Shown here piece by piece: positions 25,363-35,047 of a stretch of 64,000 bases of DNA. Position numbers and translations under genes: made by a program. The stretch is from Gammaproteobacteria bacterium (GTDB lineage: Bacteria > Pseudomonadota > Gammaproteobacteria > Steroidobacterales > GCA-2729495): the NCBI GenBank assembly GCA_024229935.1, contig JAAERX010000051.1, forward strand, positions 62,001 to 126,000, given 5' to 3'. A model generated the notes under the pieces. It was not told where the DNA came from, did no database searches, and saw only the letters and a program-made list of their open reading frames with translations. Numbering within the stretch: position 1 is the first letter of the stretch; each line of letters opens with the position of its first letter.

Positions 25363-26870
25363 TTTTTCTGATCCTTGTGTTTATTTTTCTCTGTACGCAG
25401 CAATAGTTCTTTAAGGGCGTTCTGGGTGCTGGTATCAGGAGTTTCAAGTGCTTCTATTTGTTGATTGAGTTGCCGTTCACGTTGCTCAGATTGTTTTTCA
25501 AGGCGTTCATTACGTGCATTAAAACGTTGTTCTGCATGGCTGGCACGGTTTTTTCCAAAAGCGATATCCCTGAGAGTTTTTTTGGCGGATATAAATTCCA
25601 GAGTAAGTGGAATATTGCTTGGACAGACATAGTCACAACAGCCACATTCCATGCAATCGGGTAGCCCTAGTGTCGCTAGCTGTGAGTAGTCATTTGTTCG
25701 TTTTGTTTGCAGTAACAATTGTGGCATTAGATGGGCAGGGCATACGGTTGCACAGTCACCACAACGTATGCAGGGTAGTTCAGTTGTTGTGCTTAGCTCT
25801 GTGGTGTCAGCAATATAGAAACTATTACAGGCCTTAGTAACGGGCAGTTTGTCGTTAGCTAAGGCAATACCCATCATTGGGCCGCCCATGATCAGGCGGC
25901 TGGCTGTATTGGTATATCCGCCGGCACATTCAATCAGCTTGCTGATAGGGGTGCCTATACGTGCCATGATATTTGCAGGTTGCTTAATACCACCACCACT
26001 GACAGTAATGATGCGACTGATTAATGGTTCACCCTGGCTAAGAAAAGTAGCTATGGCGTATGCTGTTGCAACATTTTGACACACTACACCTATGTCTTTG
26101 GGGAGTCCCCCAGTTGGTACTTCAGTGTTAGTGAGCAGTTCAATGAGTTGTCTTTCGCCTCCAGCCGGGTAAAGTGCCGGTACAAAAACCAGTGAGAAGC
26201 GTTTGTCATTTAGTTGTTGTATGGCATGCGCCATAGGCTTGGCTGCCGGGGTATGTTCTTTTACAGCAATGACACATTTATCTGCTGCAAGAATACGTAG
26301 CATGACCTGTGCACCAAGGAGGATCGTTGCTGCAGAATCTTGCATTAATGAGTCATCACAGCTAATTCGAGGTTCGCACTCCGCACCATTTAGTATTAGT
26401 GTATTTACACCGTCCTTAGGGTTTAGTTTTGCTCCGGTAGGGAACATTGCGCCACCCAGGCCAACAATACCTGCTTCACTCACTGCTTCATGTAATTGGG
26501 TGGGTGATAGTTTTAAAGGGTCTTTATGTTGGGTGTATTTAGGCCATGCATGATCCCCGCCATCTGCCCTAATCTCAATACAAAGAGCTGGGTCCTGGCC
26601 TGGAACAGGTTGTACGGAAAGTCTGGTTACTGTGCCCGATGTGGGGGCATGCACCTGAGCGGAAAGTTTATTTTCTGTTATTGCGCCAATGGGCTGGCCT
26701 TTTAGTACCTGTTCACCTTCTGTTACTAATGCTCTTGCAGCGAAACCAATGTTTTGATTTAGAGGCACTACCAGTTGGTCAGGAAGTGGTGCAGTAATCA
26801 GCGGCAGGCCGCCACTCTCAATTGCTGGCCGTGAAAAATTAATTCCCCATAAAGGTTGCAGCTTGCTCAA
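25359..26870 (-). CDS. rnfC: Electron transport complex subunit RnfC
   Basis: A peripheral subunit that accepts electrons from NADH. It has 503 residues. The N-terminal barrel-sandwich region is followed by the NADH/FMN-binding Rossmann-like domain with the glycine-rich GLGGAMFPTGAKL. Two [4Fe-4S] sets follow, CIRCGDCATVCP and CMECGCCDYVCP. The C-terminal tail is short and charged with a coiled-coil look, unlike the long Ala/Lys-rich repeats of E. coli RsxC. It overlaps rnfB and rnfD by 4 bases each. Confidence 0.96.
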   Translation of the reverse strand: MSKLQPLWGINFSRPAIESGGLPLITAPLPDQLVVPLNQNIGFAARALVTEGEQVLKGQPIGAITENKLSAQVHAPTSGTVTRLSVQPVPGQDPALCIEIRADGGDHAWPKYTQHKDPLKLSPTQLHEAVSEAGIVGLGGAMFPTGAKLNPKDGVNTLILNGAECEPRISCDDSLMQDSAATILLGAQVMLRILAADKCVIAVKEHTPAAKPMAHAIQQLNDKRFSLVFVPALYPAGGERQLIELLTNTEVPTGGLPKDIGVVCQNVATAYAIATFLSQGEPLISRIITVSGGGIKQPANIMARIGTPISKLIECAGGYTNTASRLIMGGPMMGIALANDKLPVTKACNSFYIADTTELSTTTELPCIRCGDCATVCPAHLMPQLLLQTKRTNDYSQLATLGLPDCMECGCCDYVCPSNIPLTLEFISAKKTLRDIAFGKNRASHAEQRFNARNERLEKQSEQRERQLNQQIEALETPDTSTQNALKELLLRTEKNKHKDQKK

Positions 26871-27376
26871 GGGATGTGCTCCCTGTGCAGTGGAACAATC
26901 TCTATGCAGTCAACTGGGCAGAGTGGAATGCAAAGTTCACAGCCAGTACATTCTTTTTGTATAACGGTGTGTGTATAGCGTGATGCGCCAACTATGGCGT
27001 CAACCGGGCAGATATCAATGCATAATACACAGCCTATGCAGGCTGCTTCGTTAATGACAGCTACAGATAGAGGCTGCGGTTTTCCGTACACTGGGTTGAC
27101 CTTGCGTGTACTGCGGCCAAGTAGATTTGCAAGTGCGGTTACAGTGGCATCACCACCGGGTGCGCATTGGTCAATGTCTGCTGTGCCATCTGCAATGGCT
27201 TTTGCATAGAGAAGGCAGCCTGGATAATTGCATTGGGCACATTGAGTTTGAGGTAGCAAGGCATTGATTTTCTGAACGGGTGTTTCTGTTGTTTCCTGTG
27301 TGCTTCTGGTTACCAGAAGCAGCGCTGTACCTATTAACCCTGCCAGTCCTGCCATGATAAAAATACCAGTTAACAT
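26867..27376 (-). CDS. rnfB: Electron transport complex subunit RnfB
   Basis: An iron-sulfur subunit of 169 residues with one N-terminal membrane anchor. A four-Cys cluster site near residue 46 reads CAQCNYPGC and is followed by a later Cys in DIDQCAPGG. Two ferredoxin-type [4Fe-4S] sites follow, CIGCVLCIDICP and CTGCELCIPLCP. It passes electrons inside the complex. It starts 1 base after rnfA ends and overlaps rnfC. Confidence 0.96.
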   Translation of the reverse strand: MLTGIFIMAGLAGLIGTALLLVTRSTQETTETPVQKINALLPQTQCAQCNYPGCLLYAKAIADGTADIDQCAPGGDATVTALANLLGRSTRKVNPVYGKPQPLSVAVINEAACIGCVLCIDICPVDAIVGASRYTHTVIQKECTGCELCIPLCPVDCIEIVPLHREHIP

Positions 27377-27377
27377 G

Positions 27378-27959
27378 TCAGCCGCTCACCATGCCGCTAA
27401 ACCCCATAAAGCCCAGAGCCATAAAAGCTGCTGTGATTAGTGAGATAGCGGCTCCTTGGAAAGCTTCAGGAATATCTGCGGACTCTGTGCGCTCACGCAA
27501 GCCTGCAAAAAGTGCAATAACTAGGCTGAAGCCCAGTCCACCACCGAGTCCGTATGCCAGTGCCCCTACGAGATTTTCACTTTGTTGCACATTGAGTAAG
27601 GCAATGCCCAGTACGGCGCAGTTAGTTGTTATAAGAGGTAAAAAAATCCCCAGTACCTGATGCAGTAGTGGGCTTGTTCTGCGTATAACAAGTTCTGTAA
27701 ATTGGACGGCACCTGCAATTATTAGCATAAATGCCAGCAGGCGCAGGTATTCAGTTCCAGTCGGGATTAACAGGTAGTGATTGACAAGATAGCTCAGGCC
27801 GGATGCAGTAGTTAGTACAAAGGTGGTGGCCATAGCCATACCGGTTGCAGTTTCAAATCGACTGCTGGCTCCCAGAAAAGGGCACAGGCCAAGAAATTTT
27901 GTCAGTACAAAATTATTGACAAGGACGGTTGCAACAATGATGAGAATCAGGTCCGTCAT
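27378..27959 (-). CDS. rnfA: Electron transport complex subunit RnfA
   Basis: An integral membrane subunit of 193 residues and about six transmembrane segments, homologous to RnfE. Family stretches are [20 protein letters not shown] at the N-terminus and [16 protein letters not shown] in the middle, with conserved Cys residues thought to hold an iron-sulfur centre across the membrane. It is the first gene of rnfABCDG, 22 bases after metG, so the cluster may be read from the metG promoter. Confidence 0.96.
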   Translation of the reverse strand: MTDLILIIVATVLVNNFVLTKFLGLCPFLGASSRFETATGMAMATTFVLTTASGLSYLVNHYLLIPTGTEYLRLLAFMLIIAGAVQFTELVIRRTSPLLHQVLGIFLPLITTNCAVLGIALLNVQQSENLVGALAYGLGGGLGFSLVIALFAGLRERTESADIPEAFQGAAISLITAAFMALGFMGFSGMVSG

Positions 27960-27981
27960 TTGGTTGTCGCGGGTCCTTTTA

Positions 27982-29994
27982 TTAACGCACCCTCATGCCG
28001 GGTTCTGCGCCATTATCTGGGCTGATTAGAAAAATCTCATCATCTCCTGCAGCAAGAATCATGCCTTCAGATGTTCCAAAACGCATCTTACGTGGTTTTA
28101 GATTAGCAACCACTATGACCTGCCTACCTGTTAATTCATCAGCGCTATAGGCACTTTTAATGCCGGCAAGTACAGTTCGCTGTCCGCTGCCATCATCCAG
28201 TATTACTTGTAGCAGTTTGTCAGCGCCCTCGACTGCTGCGGCACTAATTACTGTGGCTACGCGTAAATCGATCTTAAGAAAGTCATCAATACTGATGTAT
28301 TTGTCATCTTGCTTCTCTTTGACGGGTTGTGTGCTGGCTTGTCCTGCTTTTTTTGAGGCTTCAATCATTTTTTCCACGCTGGCCGAGTCAATCCGGGTCA
28401 TCAAAGGTTTAAAGGGGTTAATTCTTTTATTTAGTAGCGGTTCTGAACGGCTCTGCCATTGTTCAGTGCCTGTATCAAGAAATTCTGCAACTTTGTAAGC
28501 CATTGCGGGTAATACCGGGCTTAAGTAGATCATCAGCACACGGAACAGGTTGAGCCCCTGTGTGCAGACAGCCTGAACATCAGAAGCCGTCTTCTTGTCC
28601 TTGGCAAGTACCCAGGGTTTGCGTTCATCAATGTATTGATTGGCACGGTCAGCCAATTGCATTATTTCACGCATTGCGCGTGAATACTCACGCTGCTCAT
28701 AATGTCTGGCAATTGTGTCGCCTGTGGTTACAAATAAGCTATATAGCGCTGGTTGTTCCAGTTCTTCTGCCAGTTGCCCGTCAAAATTTCGGGTAATAAA
28801 TCCTGCGCAGCGGCTGGCAATATTGACCAGCTTACCAACCAGATCAGAATTTATTTTGGCCGTAAAGTCCTCAAGGTTGAGGTCAATATCCTCAATATTG
28901 GCGCCCAGCTTTACTGCGTAATAATAACGCAGACATTCAGGGTCGAGATGTTCCAGCCAGGTTTTTGCAGCAATAAATGTGCCGCGTGACTTGGACATTT
29001 TTTGGCCATTGACAGTAAGAAAGCCATGCGTAAAGACGCTTGTAGGTTTTCTATAGCCTGCACCTTCCAAAACAGATGGCCAGAATAGGGCGTGGAAATA
29101 AACAATATCTTTGCCAATGAAATGATAAAGCTCTACGCTGCTATCAACGGAAAAGTATTCATCAAAGTTCAGATCTGAGCGTTTTTTACACAGATTTTTG
29201 AAGCTGGCCAGATAGCCAACCGGTGCATCCAACCAGACATAAAAATATTTATCATCAGTGCCTGGAATACGGAAGCCAAAATAGGGTGCATCACGGGAAA
29301 TATCCCAGTCCTGCAGCCCTGCTTCAAACCATTCGTTTAGCTTGCGTGCTATGCCATCATCAACAGCACCGCCACTGATCCATTCCTGCAGCATAGGCGC
29401 AAAGTTTTGTAGTTTAAAGAACAGATGTTCTGAGTCACGTTGTACTGGTGTTGTGTCAGATAGAATTGACTGAGGGTCTTTCAATTCACTTGTTGAATAT
29501 GTGGCTCCGCAGACTTCGCAGTTATCACCGTACTGATCTTGAGCATTACAGCGTGGGCATGTGCCGCGTAAAAACCGGTCAGGCAAAAACATGCCTGCTT
29601 CTTCATCGTAGGCTTGCTGGATGGTGCGTCGCTCAATCAGATCTTTTTTAACCAGGTTGTTATAGATTTGTTCAACCAGTTCGTGATTTTCTTCAGAATG
29701 TGTGGAGTGATAATTGTCAAAGGCTATATGGAAACCTGAAAAATCCTGCTGATGCTCAATACGGTAACGCTCCACAAGTTCTTCCGGGCTGATACCTTCC
29801 TTGCGTGCACGGAGCATAATGGGGGTGCCGTGAGCATCGCTGGCGCATATATAAGTGCAGTTATTTCCTTTCAGTTTTTGAAAGCGTACCCATATATCTG
29901 TCTGCAGATATTCCACAAGATGCCCTATATGTATAGGTCCGTTTGCATAAGGTAAAGCGCTGGTAACAAGTAGTTTTCTGGGCTTCTTGGCCAT
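27982..29994 (-). CDS. metG: Methionyl-tRNA synthetase
   Basis: Charges initiator and elongator tRNA-Met. The 670-residue form has the class I HIGH motif in [11 protein letters not shown], a zinc knuckle [18 protein letters not shown], the KMSKS loop in [10 protein letters not shown], an anticodon-binding helical domain, and a C-terminal tRNA-binding domain (about 565-670) beginning [14 protein letters not shown]. In E. coli and Pseudomonas metG is adjacent to and divergent from mrp; here a kinase/PilT operon lies between them. rnfA follows closely. Confidence 0.98.
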   Translation of the reverse strand: MAKKPRKLLVTSALPYANGPIHIGHLVEYLQTDIWVRFQKLKGNNCTYICASDAHGTPIMLRARKEGISPEELVERYRIEHQQDFSGFHIAFDNYHSTHSEENHELVEQIYNNLVKKDLIERRTIQQAYDEEAGMFLPDRFLRGTCPRCNAQDQYGDNCEVCGATYSTSELKDPQSILSDTTPVQRDSEHLFFKLQNFAPMLQEWISGGAVDDGIARKLNEWFEAGLQDWDISRDAPYFGFRIPGTDDKYFYVWLDAPVGYLASFKNLCKKRSDLNFDEYFSVDSSVELYHFIGKDIVYFHALFWPSVLEGAGYRKPTSVFTHGFLTVNGQKMSKSRGTFIAAKTWLEHLDPECLRYYYAVKLGANIEDIDLNLEDFTAKINSDLVGKLVNIASRCAGFITRNFDGQLAEELEQPALYSLFVTTGDTIARHYEQREYSRAMREIMQLADRANQYIDERKPWVLAKDKKTASDVQAVCTQGLNLFRVLMIYLSPVLPAMAYKVAEFLDTGTEQWQSRSEPLLNKRINPFKPLMTRIDSASVEKMIEASKKAGQASTQPVKEKQDDKYISIDDFLKIDLRVATVISAAAVEGADKLLQVILDDGSGQRTVLAGIKSAYSADELTGRQVIVVANLKPRKMRFGTSEGMILAAGDDEIFLISPDNGAEPGMRVR

Positions 29995-30033
29995 TTTTCA
30001 ATGTATCGTCGTGTGTATTTATTGGTGTAATGA

Positions 30034-30047
30034 CCCGCTTATGCGGG
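30034..30047. other. Short hairpin upstream of metG
   Basis: CCCGC and GCGGG with a TTAT loop, 40 bases upstream of metG and 118 bases after the PilT-2 stop on the minus strand. The following minus-strand sequence (TCATTACAC) has only a poor T-run, so it is at best a weak terminator of the kinase/PilT operon or part of the metG leader. Confidence 0.3.
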
Positions 30048-30164
30048 CATAAATATACGCAGGCGGCAGTCTGATCCTGAGTAATGCTGGCTAGAGTAGC
30101 AGGAACAGCAGCGAATTGAAGCATTTTGCTGTTGTGAGTTGTGTTGGCAGGGGGTGGCAGAACC

Positions 30165-31229
30165 CTAGGTGCTGAGCAGGCGGTGTTTTTTGAATTTGTC
30201 CTTATCATTGGCAAATTCATAGGCATTGCGCCCTGTGATAATGCCGCCATCAAACAGATTGCTCAGTGCTTTATCCATTGTGTTCATGCCAGATTTTCGG
30301 CCGGACTGCATGGCGGTTTCCAGTTGATCAAGTTTGCCCTGACGAATCATATTTGAGGTGGCAGAATTATTTATGAGTATTTCCAGAGCAGCGACTAGTC
30401 CTCCTTTGCTGTCTTTACGGGGAACCAGTTGTTGTGAAATTACCCCTTTGAGTGAGGTGGATAGCATGGTGCGCACATGTGCTTGTTTGTCAGTCGGGAA
30501 TACATTCACAATGCGATCAACAGTCTGACCTGCTCCGTTTGTATGCAGGGTGCCCATTACGAGAATGCCCATTTCGGCTGCTGTGATTGCAATACTTATG
30601 GTCTCCAGGTCGCGCATCTCACCTACAAGAATTACATTAGGATCTTCACGTAAGGCGGAATGCAGCGCATCTGAGAAGCTGCTGGTATGCAAGCCGACTT
30701 CGCGCTGGCTGATGAGGCAACGTTTGCGTTCATGTATAAACTCTATGGGGTCCTCAATCGTTACAATATGACCTTTCATATTGCTGTTTATCTCACTGAT
30801 CATTGCAGCGAGTGTTGTTGATTTTCCAGATCCGGTTTTTCCGGTTACCAGTAGTAGCCCCTGTGTTTCCTTGCAGAGTGACTTTAAAACTGGTGGCATT
30901 TTAAGTTGGTCAAGTGTCTTGGCGGTACTTGGGATTGCCCTAAATACCCCACCAAGTCCACCGAGGTGACGCATGATATTGACACGAAATCGCGCCAAAC
31001 CTTCAATCATGTAGGCAAAGTCTGCTGAGTCATTTTCTTCAAGGTGATTGTGTGCTGACTGCGACATAATCTCGGTTAATATTTCTTTAGTTCGTTCAGC
31101 AGACAGCAGCTCTCCTTCAAATGCCTGCAACTCACCGTAGATTCGCATCCGGGGAGGTTGGCCAGCAATAAAATGCAGGTCAGAGCCATCACTTTCTATC
31201 AGTGCGCGTAGGTAGTGATCAATTTGCAT
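30165..31229 (-). CDS. PilT/PilU-family type IV pilus ATPase (second copy)
   Basis: A 354-residue hexameric secretion-type ATPase of the PilT family, which powers pilus retraction in characterised systems. The N-terminal domain starts with SDLHFIAGQPPRMRI. The Walker A is GKTGSGKSTTLAA, the Asp box TIEDPIEFIH, the Walker B DPNVILVGEMRD, and the His box GTLHTNGAGQTVDRI, all intact. It resembles PilT and PilU about equally and I cannot tell which. It follows another PilT-family gene by 15 bases in an operon with a HEAT-repeat kinase. Canonical pilB, pilC and pilD are not in the window. Confidence 0.9.
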   Translation of the reverse strand: MQIDHYLRALIESDGSDLHFIAGQPPRMRIYGELQAFEGELLSAERTKEILTEIMSQSAHNHLEENDSADFAYMIEGLARFRVNIMRHLGGLGGVFRAIPSTAKTLDQLKMPPVLKSLCKETQGLLLVTGKTGSGKSTTLAAMISEINSNMKGHIVTIEDPIEFIHERKRCLISQREVGLHTSSFSDALHSALREDPNVILVGEMRDLETISIAITAAEMGILVMGTLHTNGAGQTVDRIVNVFPTDKQAHVRTMLSTSLKGVISQQLVPRKDSKGGLVAALEILINNSATSNMIRQGKLDQLETAMQSGRKSGMNTMDKALSNLFDGGIITGRNAYEFANDKDKFKKHRLLST

Positions 31230-31243
31230 AGCATTGCCTCCCT

Positions 31244-32338
31244 CTATAATTGTGGTGGATCAACATTTTTCAGGACGCTGGTATCTGTAACGAATTTTGC
31301 AAACAGTGATTTGTCAGTTGCATAGCGAAAGGCATCATCCGGGTCGATTTCCTTGCGGTTAACTGCGCTTAGCAAAGCCTGATCCATTAATTGCATGCCC
31401 ATATCCCCACCTGTTTGAAGCTGGCTGGGGATCTGGTGAACCTGTTCAGTCTGAATGAGGTTTGCTATTGCACGTGTCATAACCATAACTTCAAGGCATG
31501 CATGGCGACCTTTACCTTCTGGTGTTTTGACCAGGTTCTGGGTCATAACCGCTTTTAGGCTCTGACCAAGAAAGCTTTTAGTCTGTTCTTTCATATCACT
31601 TGGAAGGGCATCAACGATACGGTCAATCGTTTTAACGGCACCAATGGTGTGTAGTGTTCCAAATACAAGGTGTCCTGTTTCTGCAGCAGTCATCGCCATG
31701 GAGATGGTTTCTGTATCACGCATTTCACCTACAAGAATTACATCGGGATCTTCACGTAAGGCTGCGCGGATGCCATCAGCAAATGAGGGTAGGTGGGTGC
31801 CAAGCTCGCGCTGAATAATTTGTGACTTGTAACTTTTGTGAACAAACTCAATTGGGTCTTCAAGGCTAATAATATTCAGTGCCCGTGAACGATTCAGATA
31901 GTCAATCATTGCGGCTAGTGTTGTTGATTTTCCGGTACCCGTTGAACCAGTGACCAGCACCATGCCCTGCTGGTTGTCGCAGACCTGCTTGCAGATAGGC
32001 GGCAGGTTCAGTTTCTCCAGTGTGGGCACTTCAGTAGGGATAAAACGGAATGTTGCGCCAATCCCTGTGGCTTTACGAAATAGATTTACCCGAAAACGAC
32101 CAGATTCTTCAGATACATAAGAAAAATCCAGATCATGACCAGACTCAAATTTTCGTTTCTGTGTTTTGGTCAGTATTTCATCAATATAGCTTTGGAGTTC
32201 CTGTGCAGCTAGGTCACGAAATTTAATAGGTAAAAGATCGCCATGCATTCGGAGCATGGGGGGTACGCCGACTGCCAGATGAATGTCAGAGCAATTTTGA
32301 TCCATGCAAAGCTTAAGGAATGAGTCTATACGTGCCAT
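31244..32338 (-). CDS. PilT/PilU-family type IV pilus ATPase (first copy)
   Basis: A 364-residue PilT-family ATPase. It has SDIHLAVGVPPMLRMHGDL at the N-terminus, Walker A GSTGTGKSTTLAAMIDYL, Asp box ISLEDPIEFVH, Walker B DPDVILVGEMRDTETI and His box GTLHTIGAVKTIDRI, so it should be an active ATPase. It starts 13 bases after the HEAT kinase gene ends and is followed 15 bases later by a second PilT-family gene. A tandem PilT pair also occurs as pilT-pilU in Pseudomonas, but the sequences of this pair look off the canonical PilT line, for example in the His-box region. Confidence 0.9.
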   Translation of the reverse strand: MARIDSFLKLCMDQNCSDIHLAVGVPPMLRMHGDLLPIKFRDLAAQELQSYIDEILTKTQKRKFESGHDLDFSYVSEESGRFRVNLFRKATGIGATFRFIPTEVPTLEKLNLPPICKQVCDNQQGMVLVTGSTGTGKSTTLAAMIDYLNRSRALNIISLEDPIEFVHKSYKSQIIQRELGTHLPSFADGIRAALREDPDVILVGEMRDTETISMAMTAAETGHLVFGTLHTIGAVKTIDRIVDALPSDMKEQTKSFLGQSLKAVMTQNLVKTPEGKGRHACLEVMVMTRAIANLIQTEQVHQIPSQLQTGGDMGMQLMDQALLSAVNRKEIDPDDAFRYATDKSLFAKFVTDTSVLKNVDPPQL

Positions 32339-32350
32339 GACATATATATC

Positions 32351-34765
32351 CTATGCGGCCATTGCTGCATTGATGGCTTTAAGGAAGTCTTTCATGCTTT
32401 CAAAGCGCTTGAGTTTGTTCACTTTCATTGCTTTGTGCACGACATCTGCTAATGCTTTAGGAATTGCTGGATTGGTTTCATCGCAACGAGAACACTTACC
32501 CTGCACATGTTGATACATCACCGCCATGTGATCCCCTTTCGTATACGGGGGTTCACCACAAAGCATTTCGTAGAAAATTATGCCAAGACTATAGATATCG
32601 GCTCGTTCATCAACTTTTTTACCTAGAATCTGTTCTGGGGCCATATATTTTGGTGAACCGATGACATAGCCGGCTTTGGTCAGTTGGGTATCACCAGAGC
32701 CAGCGGCAGCAGCAACGCCAAAGTCAACAATTTTTAGCAGGCCATTGTCATCAATAAGCAGGTTTGCTGGCTTCAGGTCACGATGGACTATGCCAACCTG
32801 GTGAGCTGCTGACATGCCGACTGCAATATCTTTTGCCCAGCCTGCTGCTTTGTCAACAGGTAGCGGCTTGCCTTTTACTTCTTCTCCGAGTGTATGCGAG
32901 CTGAAATACTCCATGGAAATTGCGTAACTTCCAGATAGGTTAAGGAAGTCGTAAATTCGAATAACATTCTTGTGCGTTATTTTTCGTGAGAAACGTAATT
33001 CGTGAACGAAACGTTTTAACATTTCTTTGTCTTCAGCAACATTTGCATTCAAGAACTTAAGAATTAATAGTTCTTCGACTACGGTGTCCTCTACTAAAAT
33101 AACGGTACCGAAGGCGCCTTTGCCAATTTTAGATATAAACTTATAGCGATCTTCAATTATATCGCCAGCTTTTAAAGTCGTAATATCCAGAGGTTCTGAT
33201 GTGGGAACTGACAGAGCTTTTGGTGTGGCTGTATTTGCCATATTTGCAATCTTGCGCATATCGGATTCATCGATAAGCATAGTGTTTGTGGGCTCTGCTA
33301 TACGTTGTATTCCCTGATCACCTTCAATTATGTTTTGTGAGTAGCGATTCTCTATACGTTCAAATGCTTCGGATGCTGCCATGGCAATATTTTCATTGGA
33401 TTCCTGAATCATTGGCTGAATGAGTGATTTAATTTCATTTATATTGGTTTCATGTGTCAGTAATGACAGTGCAGTGATAGCTTCGGCAATAATGTCAGGT
33501 TCTGGTCGTTGCAGAGCATTGATTATCTGAGGGACTACATTGATGTCGCCCATTTTTCCCAGTGCTTTAATAACTGAGGCAATTGATTTTGGGTTGCCAT
33601 TAAGCATTTCCTGCAGTCTTGGTAAGGCTTGAATGTCACCAATTTCACCTAGTGCATCAACTGCCCGTTCACTTACCCACCAGTCCTCATCTTTGGTTGC
33701 TGCAATAAGATGCTTAACTGCGCTTTCGTTCTTGGTCTGGTTGAGAATTTCGATTGCAGAACGACGGATGTTTTCATCCTTGTCACGAACTAATTCCATA
33801 ACGGCTGAGAGTACCTTGGGCCCACCAATTTTTGCGAGTGCATCGCAGGCACGTGATCGTACCCACCAGTCACCGTCACCAATGGCAGTTAACAGGTATT
33901 TGACAGATGTTGGGTCAGCAATTTCATTTAATACCTCAACAGCATTTCGGCGAGTGTATTCAGATTCATCACGTAATACGCTAACCAGATATTTGCAGGT
34001 TTCAGGGTTGTTTAGCTTGATTAAAAGTTCTACTGCCTTATTTTGTACATCAAGATCATTATCAAGTAATAGAGAGGTGATAAGTTCGAGGTTCTGTTGG
34101 GTATCCATTCCCCCCAGTGCTTGTAGTGCTGCACTACGCACTTGCCTGTTCGCGTCTTGTAACAGATTTTCAAGTGCAGTCTGAACTTCCGGTGTGCTGA
34201 ATTTGGCCAGTATATGAATGATGTGGACACGGGCAGCATGGTCACGTCCGGCCGTGCGGGGTAGAAGTTCAGGGAGCAGTGCTGTAGTAGCTGTCTCGCC
34301 GATCATTTTGAATACCGCACCTTTCTCACGTGGTTCAAGTTGATAGGCAACATTTAGTAACTGACTAACATTTAACTTATCCAGATGTGCTCGCATGATA
34401 TCCAGCACAGCATATTTTGCAATATCATCCAGCAACAGGATTTGCGATAGCTTATTTGCTAAGAAATTATGTGATCTAGAGAGTGCTGATGCGACTCCAG
34501 CGATACAGTGTTCGTTCGGGTGACTTAGTCCCTTGGCAATGTATTTAAAGTTCTGGTCACTGACCTTTGCTGCTAGTGCATCTACAATGCCAATCGTCTG
34601 GTAGCGATCGGCACTGGCAAGTGCATCAATCATGATGGGTATAGCGCCTGGACCACTGTCTTTTAGGCTTTGAAGGGCTTTCTGGGCAAGTGGGGTATTC
34701 GAGTCCGGTTCCGCAAGAAGTTGCGTTACACAGCGTTCGGCTTTCATTGCACTGATAAATTTCAT
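32351..34765 (-). CDS. HEAT-repeat serine/threonine protein kinase
   Basis: An 804-residue fusion. Residues about 40-480 are tandem HEAT (or PBS-lyase-like) repeats of about 31 residues, several with the DEDWWV or GDGDWWV motif. A linker of about 60 residues leads to a eukaryotic-type kinase domain from 535 to the end. The kinase keeps the Gly loop GKGAFG (548-553), Lys570, HRDLKPAN with catalytic Asp663, DFG 681-683 and APE 709-711, so it should be active. There is no membrane segment. CSRC at 758-761 is a possible metal pair. It starts an operon with two PilT-family ATPases, so their activity or partners are its likely targets (inference). Confidence 0.92.
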   Translation of the reverse strand: MKFISAMKAERCVTQLLAEPDSNTPLAQKALQSLKDSGPGAIPIMIDALASADRYQTIGIVDALAAKVSDQNFKYIAKGLSHPNEHCIAGVASALSRSHNFLANKLSQILLLDDIAKYAVLDIMRAHLDKLNVSQLLNVAYQLEPREKGAVFKMIGETATTALLPELLPRTAGRDHAARVHIIHILAKFSTPEVQTALENLLQDANRQVRSAALQALGGMDTQQNLELITSLLLDNDLDVQNKAVELLIKLNNPETCKYLVSVLRDESEYTRRNAVEVLNEIADPTSVKYLLTAIGDGDWWVRSRACDALAKIGGPKVLSAVMELVRDKDENIRRSAIEILNQTKNESAVKHLIAATKDEDWWVSERAVDALGEIGDIQALPRLQEMLNGNPKSIASVIKALGKMGDINVVPQIINALQRPEPDIIAEAITALSLLTHETNINEIKSLIQPMIQESNENIAMAASEAFERIENRYSQNIIEGDQGIQRIAEPTNTMLIDESDMRKIANMANTATPKALSVPTSEPLDITTLKAGDIIEDRYKFISKIGKGAFGTVILVEDTVVEELLILKFLNANVAEDKEMLKRFVHELRFSRKITHKNVIRIYDFLNLSGSYAISMEYFSSHTLGEEVKGKPLPVDKAAGWAKDIAVGMSAAHQVGIVHRDLKPANLLIDDNGLLKIVDFGVAAAAGSGDTQLTKAGYVIGSPKYMAPEQILGKKVDERADIYSLGIIFYEMLCGEPPYTKGDHMAVMYQHVQGKCSRCDETNPAIPKALADVVHKAMKVNKLKRFESMKDFLKAINAAMAA

Positions 34766-34797
34766 GCGTTTTACTATCTGACCTTTGGCCCCAAAAA

Positions 34798-34843
34798 TAT
34801 GTGTCTTAGCTATATTATGTGTCTTAGCTATGTAAAGTGTCTT
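34798..34843. repeat. Three GTGTCTT boxes at 18-bp spacing upstream of the HEAT kinase gene
   Basis: A 16-base direct repeat TATGTGTCTTAGCTAT occurs at 34798-34813 and again at 34816-34831. A third, partial copy keeps GTGTCTT at 34837-34843. The core starts at 34801, 34819 and 34837, an exact 18-base step. The array lies 33 bases upstream of the minus-strand kinase start, in the divergent region with mrp, and could bind a regulator or be a simple duplication. Confidence 0.55.
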
Positions 34844-35047
34844 TATATTACTTCACCAGTAATTAATGAGAGTATTCAATAAAACTCATCAGTAACGTGC
34901 ATTCTGTCCCATACACTTGAAAAGTCAGTGTTTTCAACTGATTTCCTGCTTATAGTAGCTGCCCGTACAGGACTCCGGAGATTTCTCCCCGTTGATGTAC
35001 AATGTCGCGCTTTGACCGCTTCGGTTACTGTTAAATACGTCACGAAA

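Noticed and set aside
33633-34184. 183-residue plus-strand open frame inside the HEAT kinase gene
   Set aside because: Antisense shadow of repeat-rich coding sequence; low complexity, no ribosome binding site and no recognisable domain.
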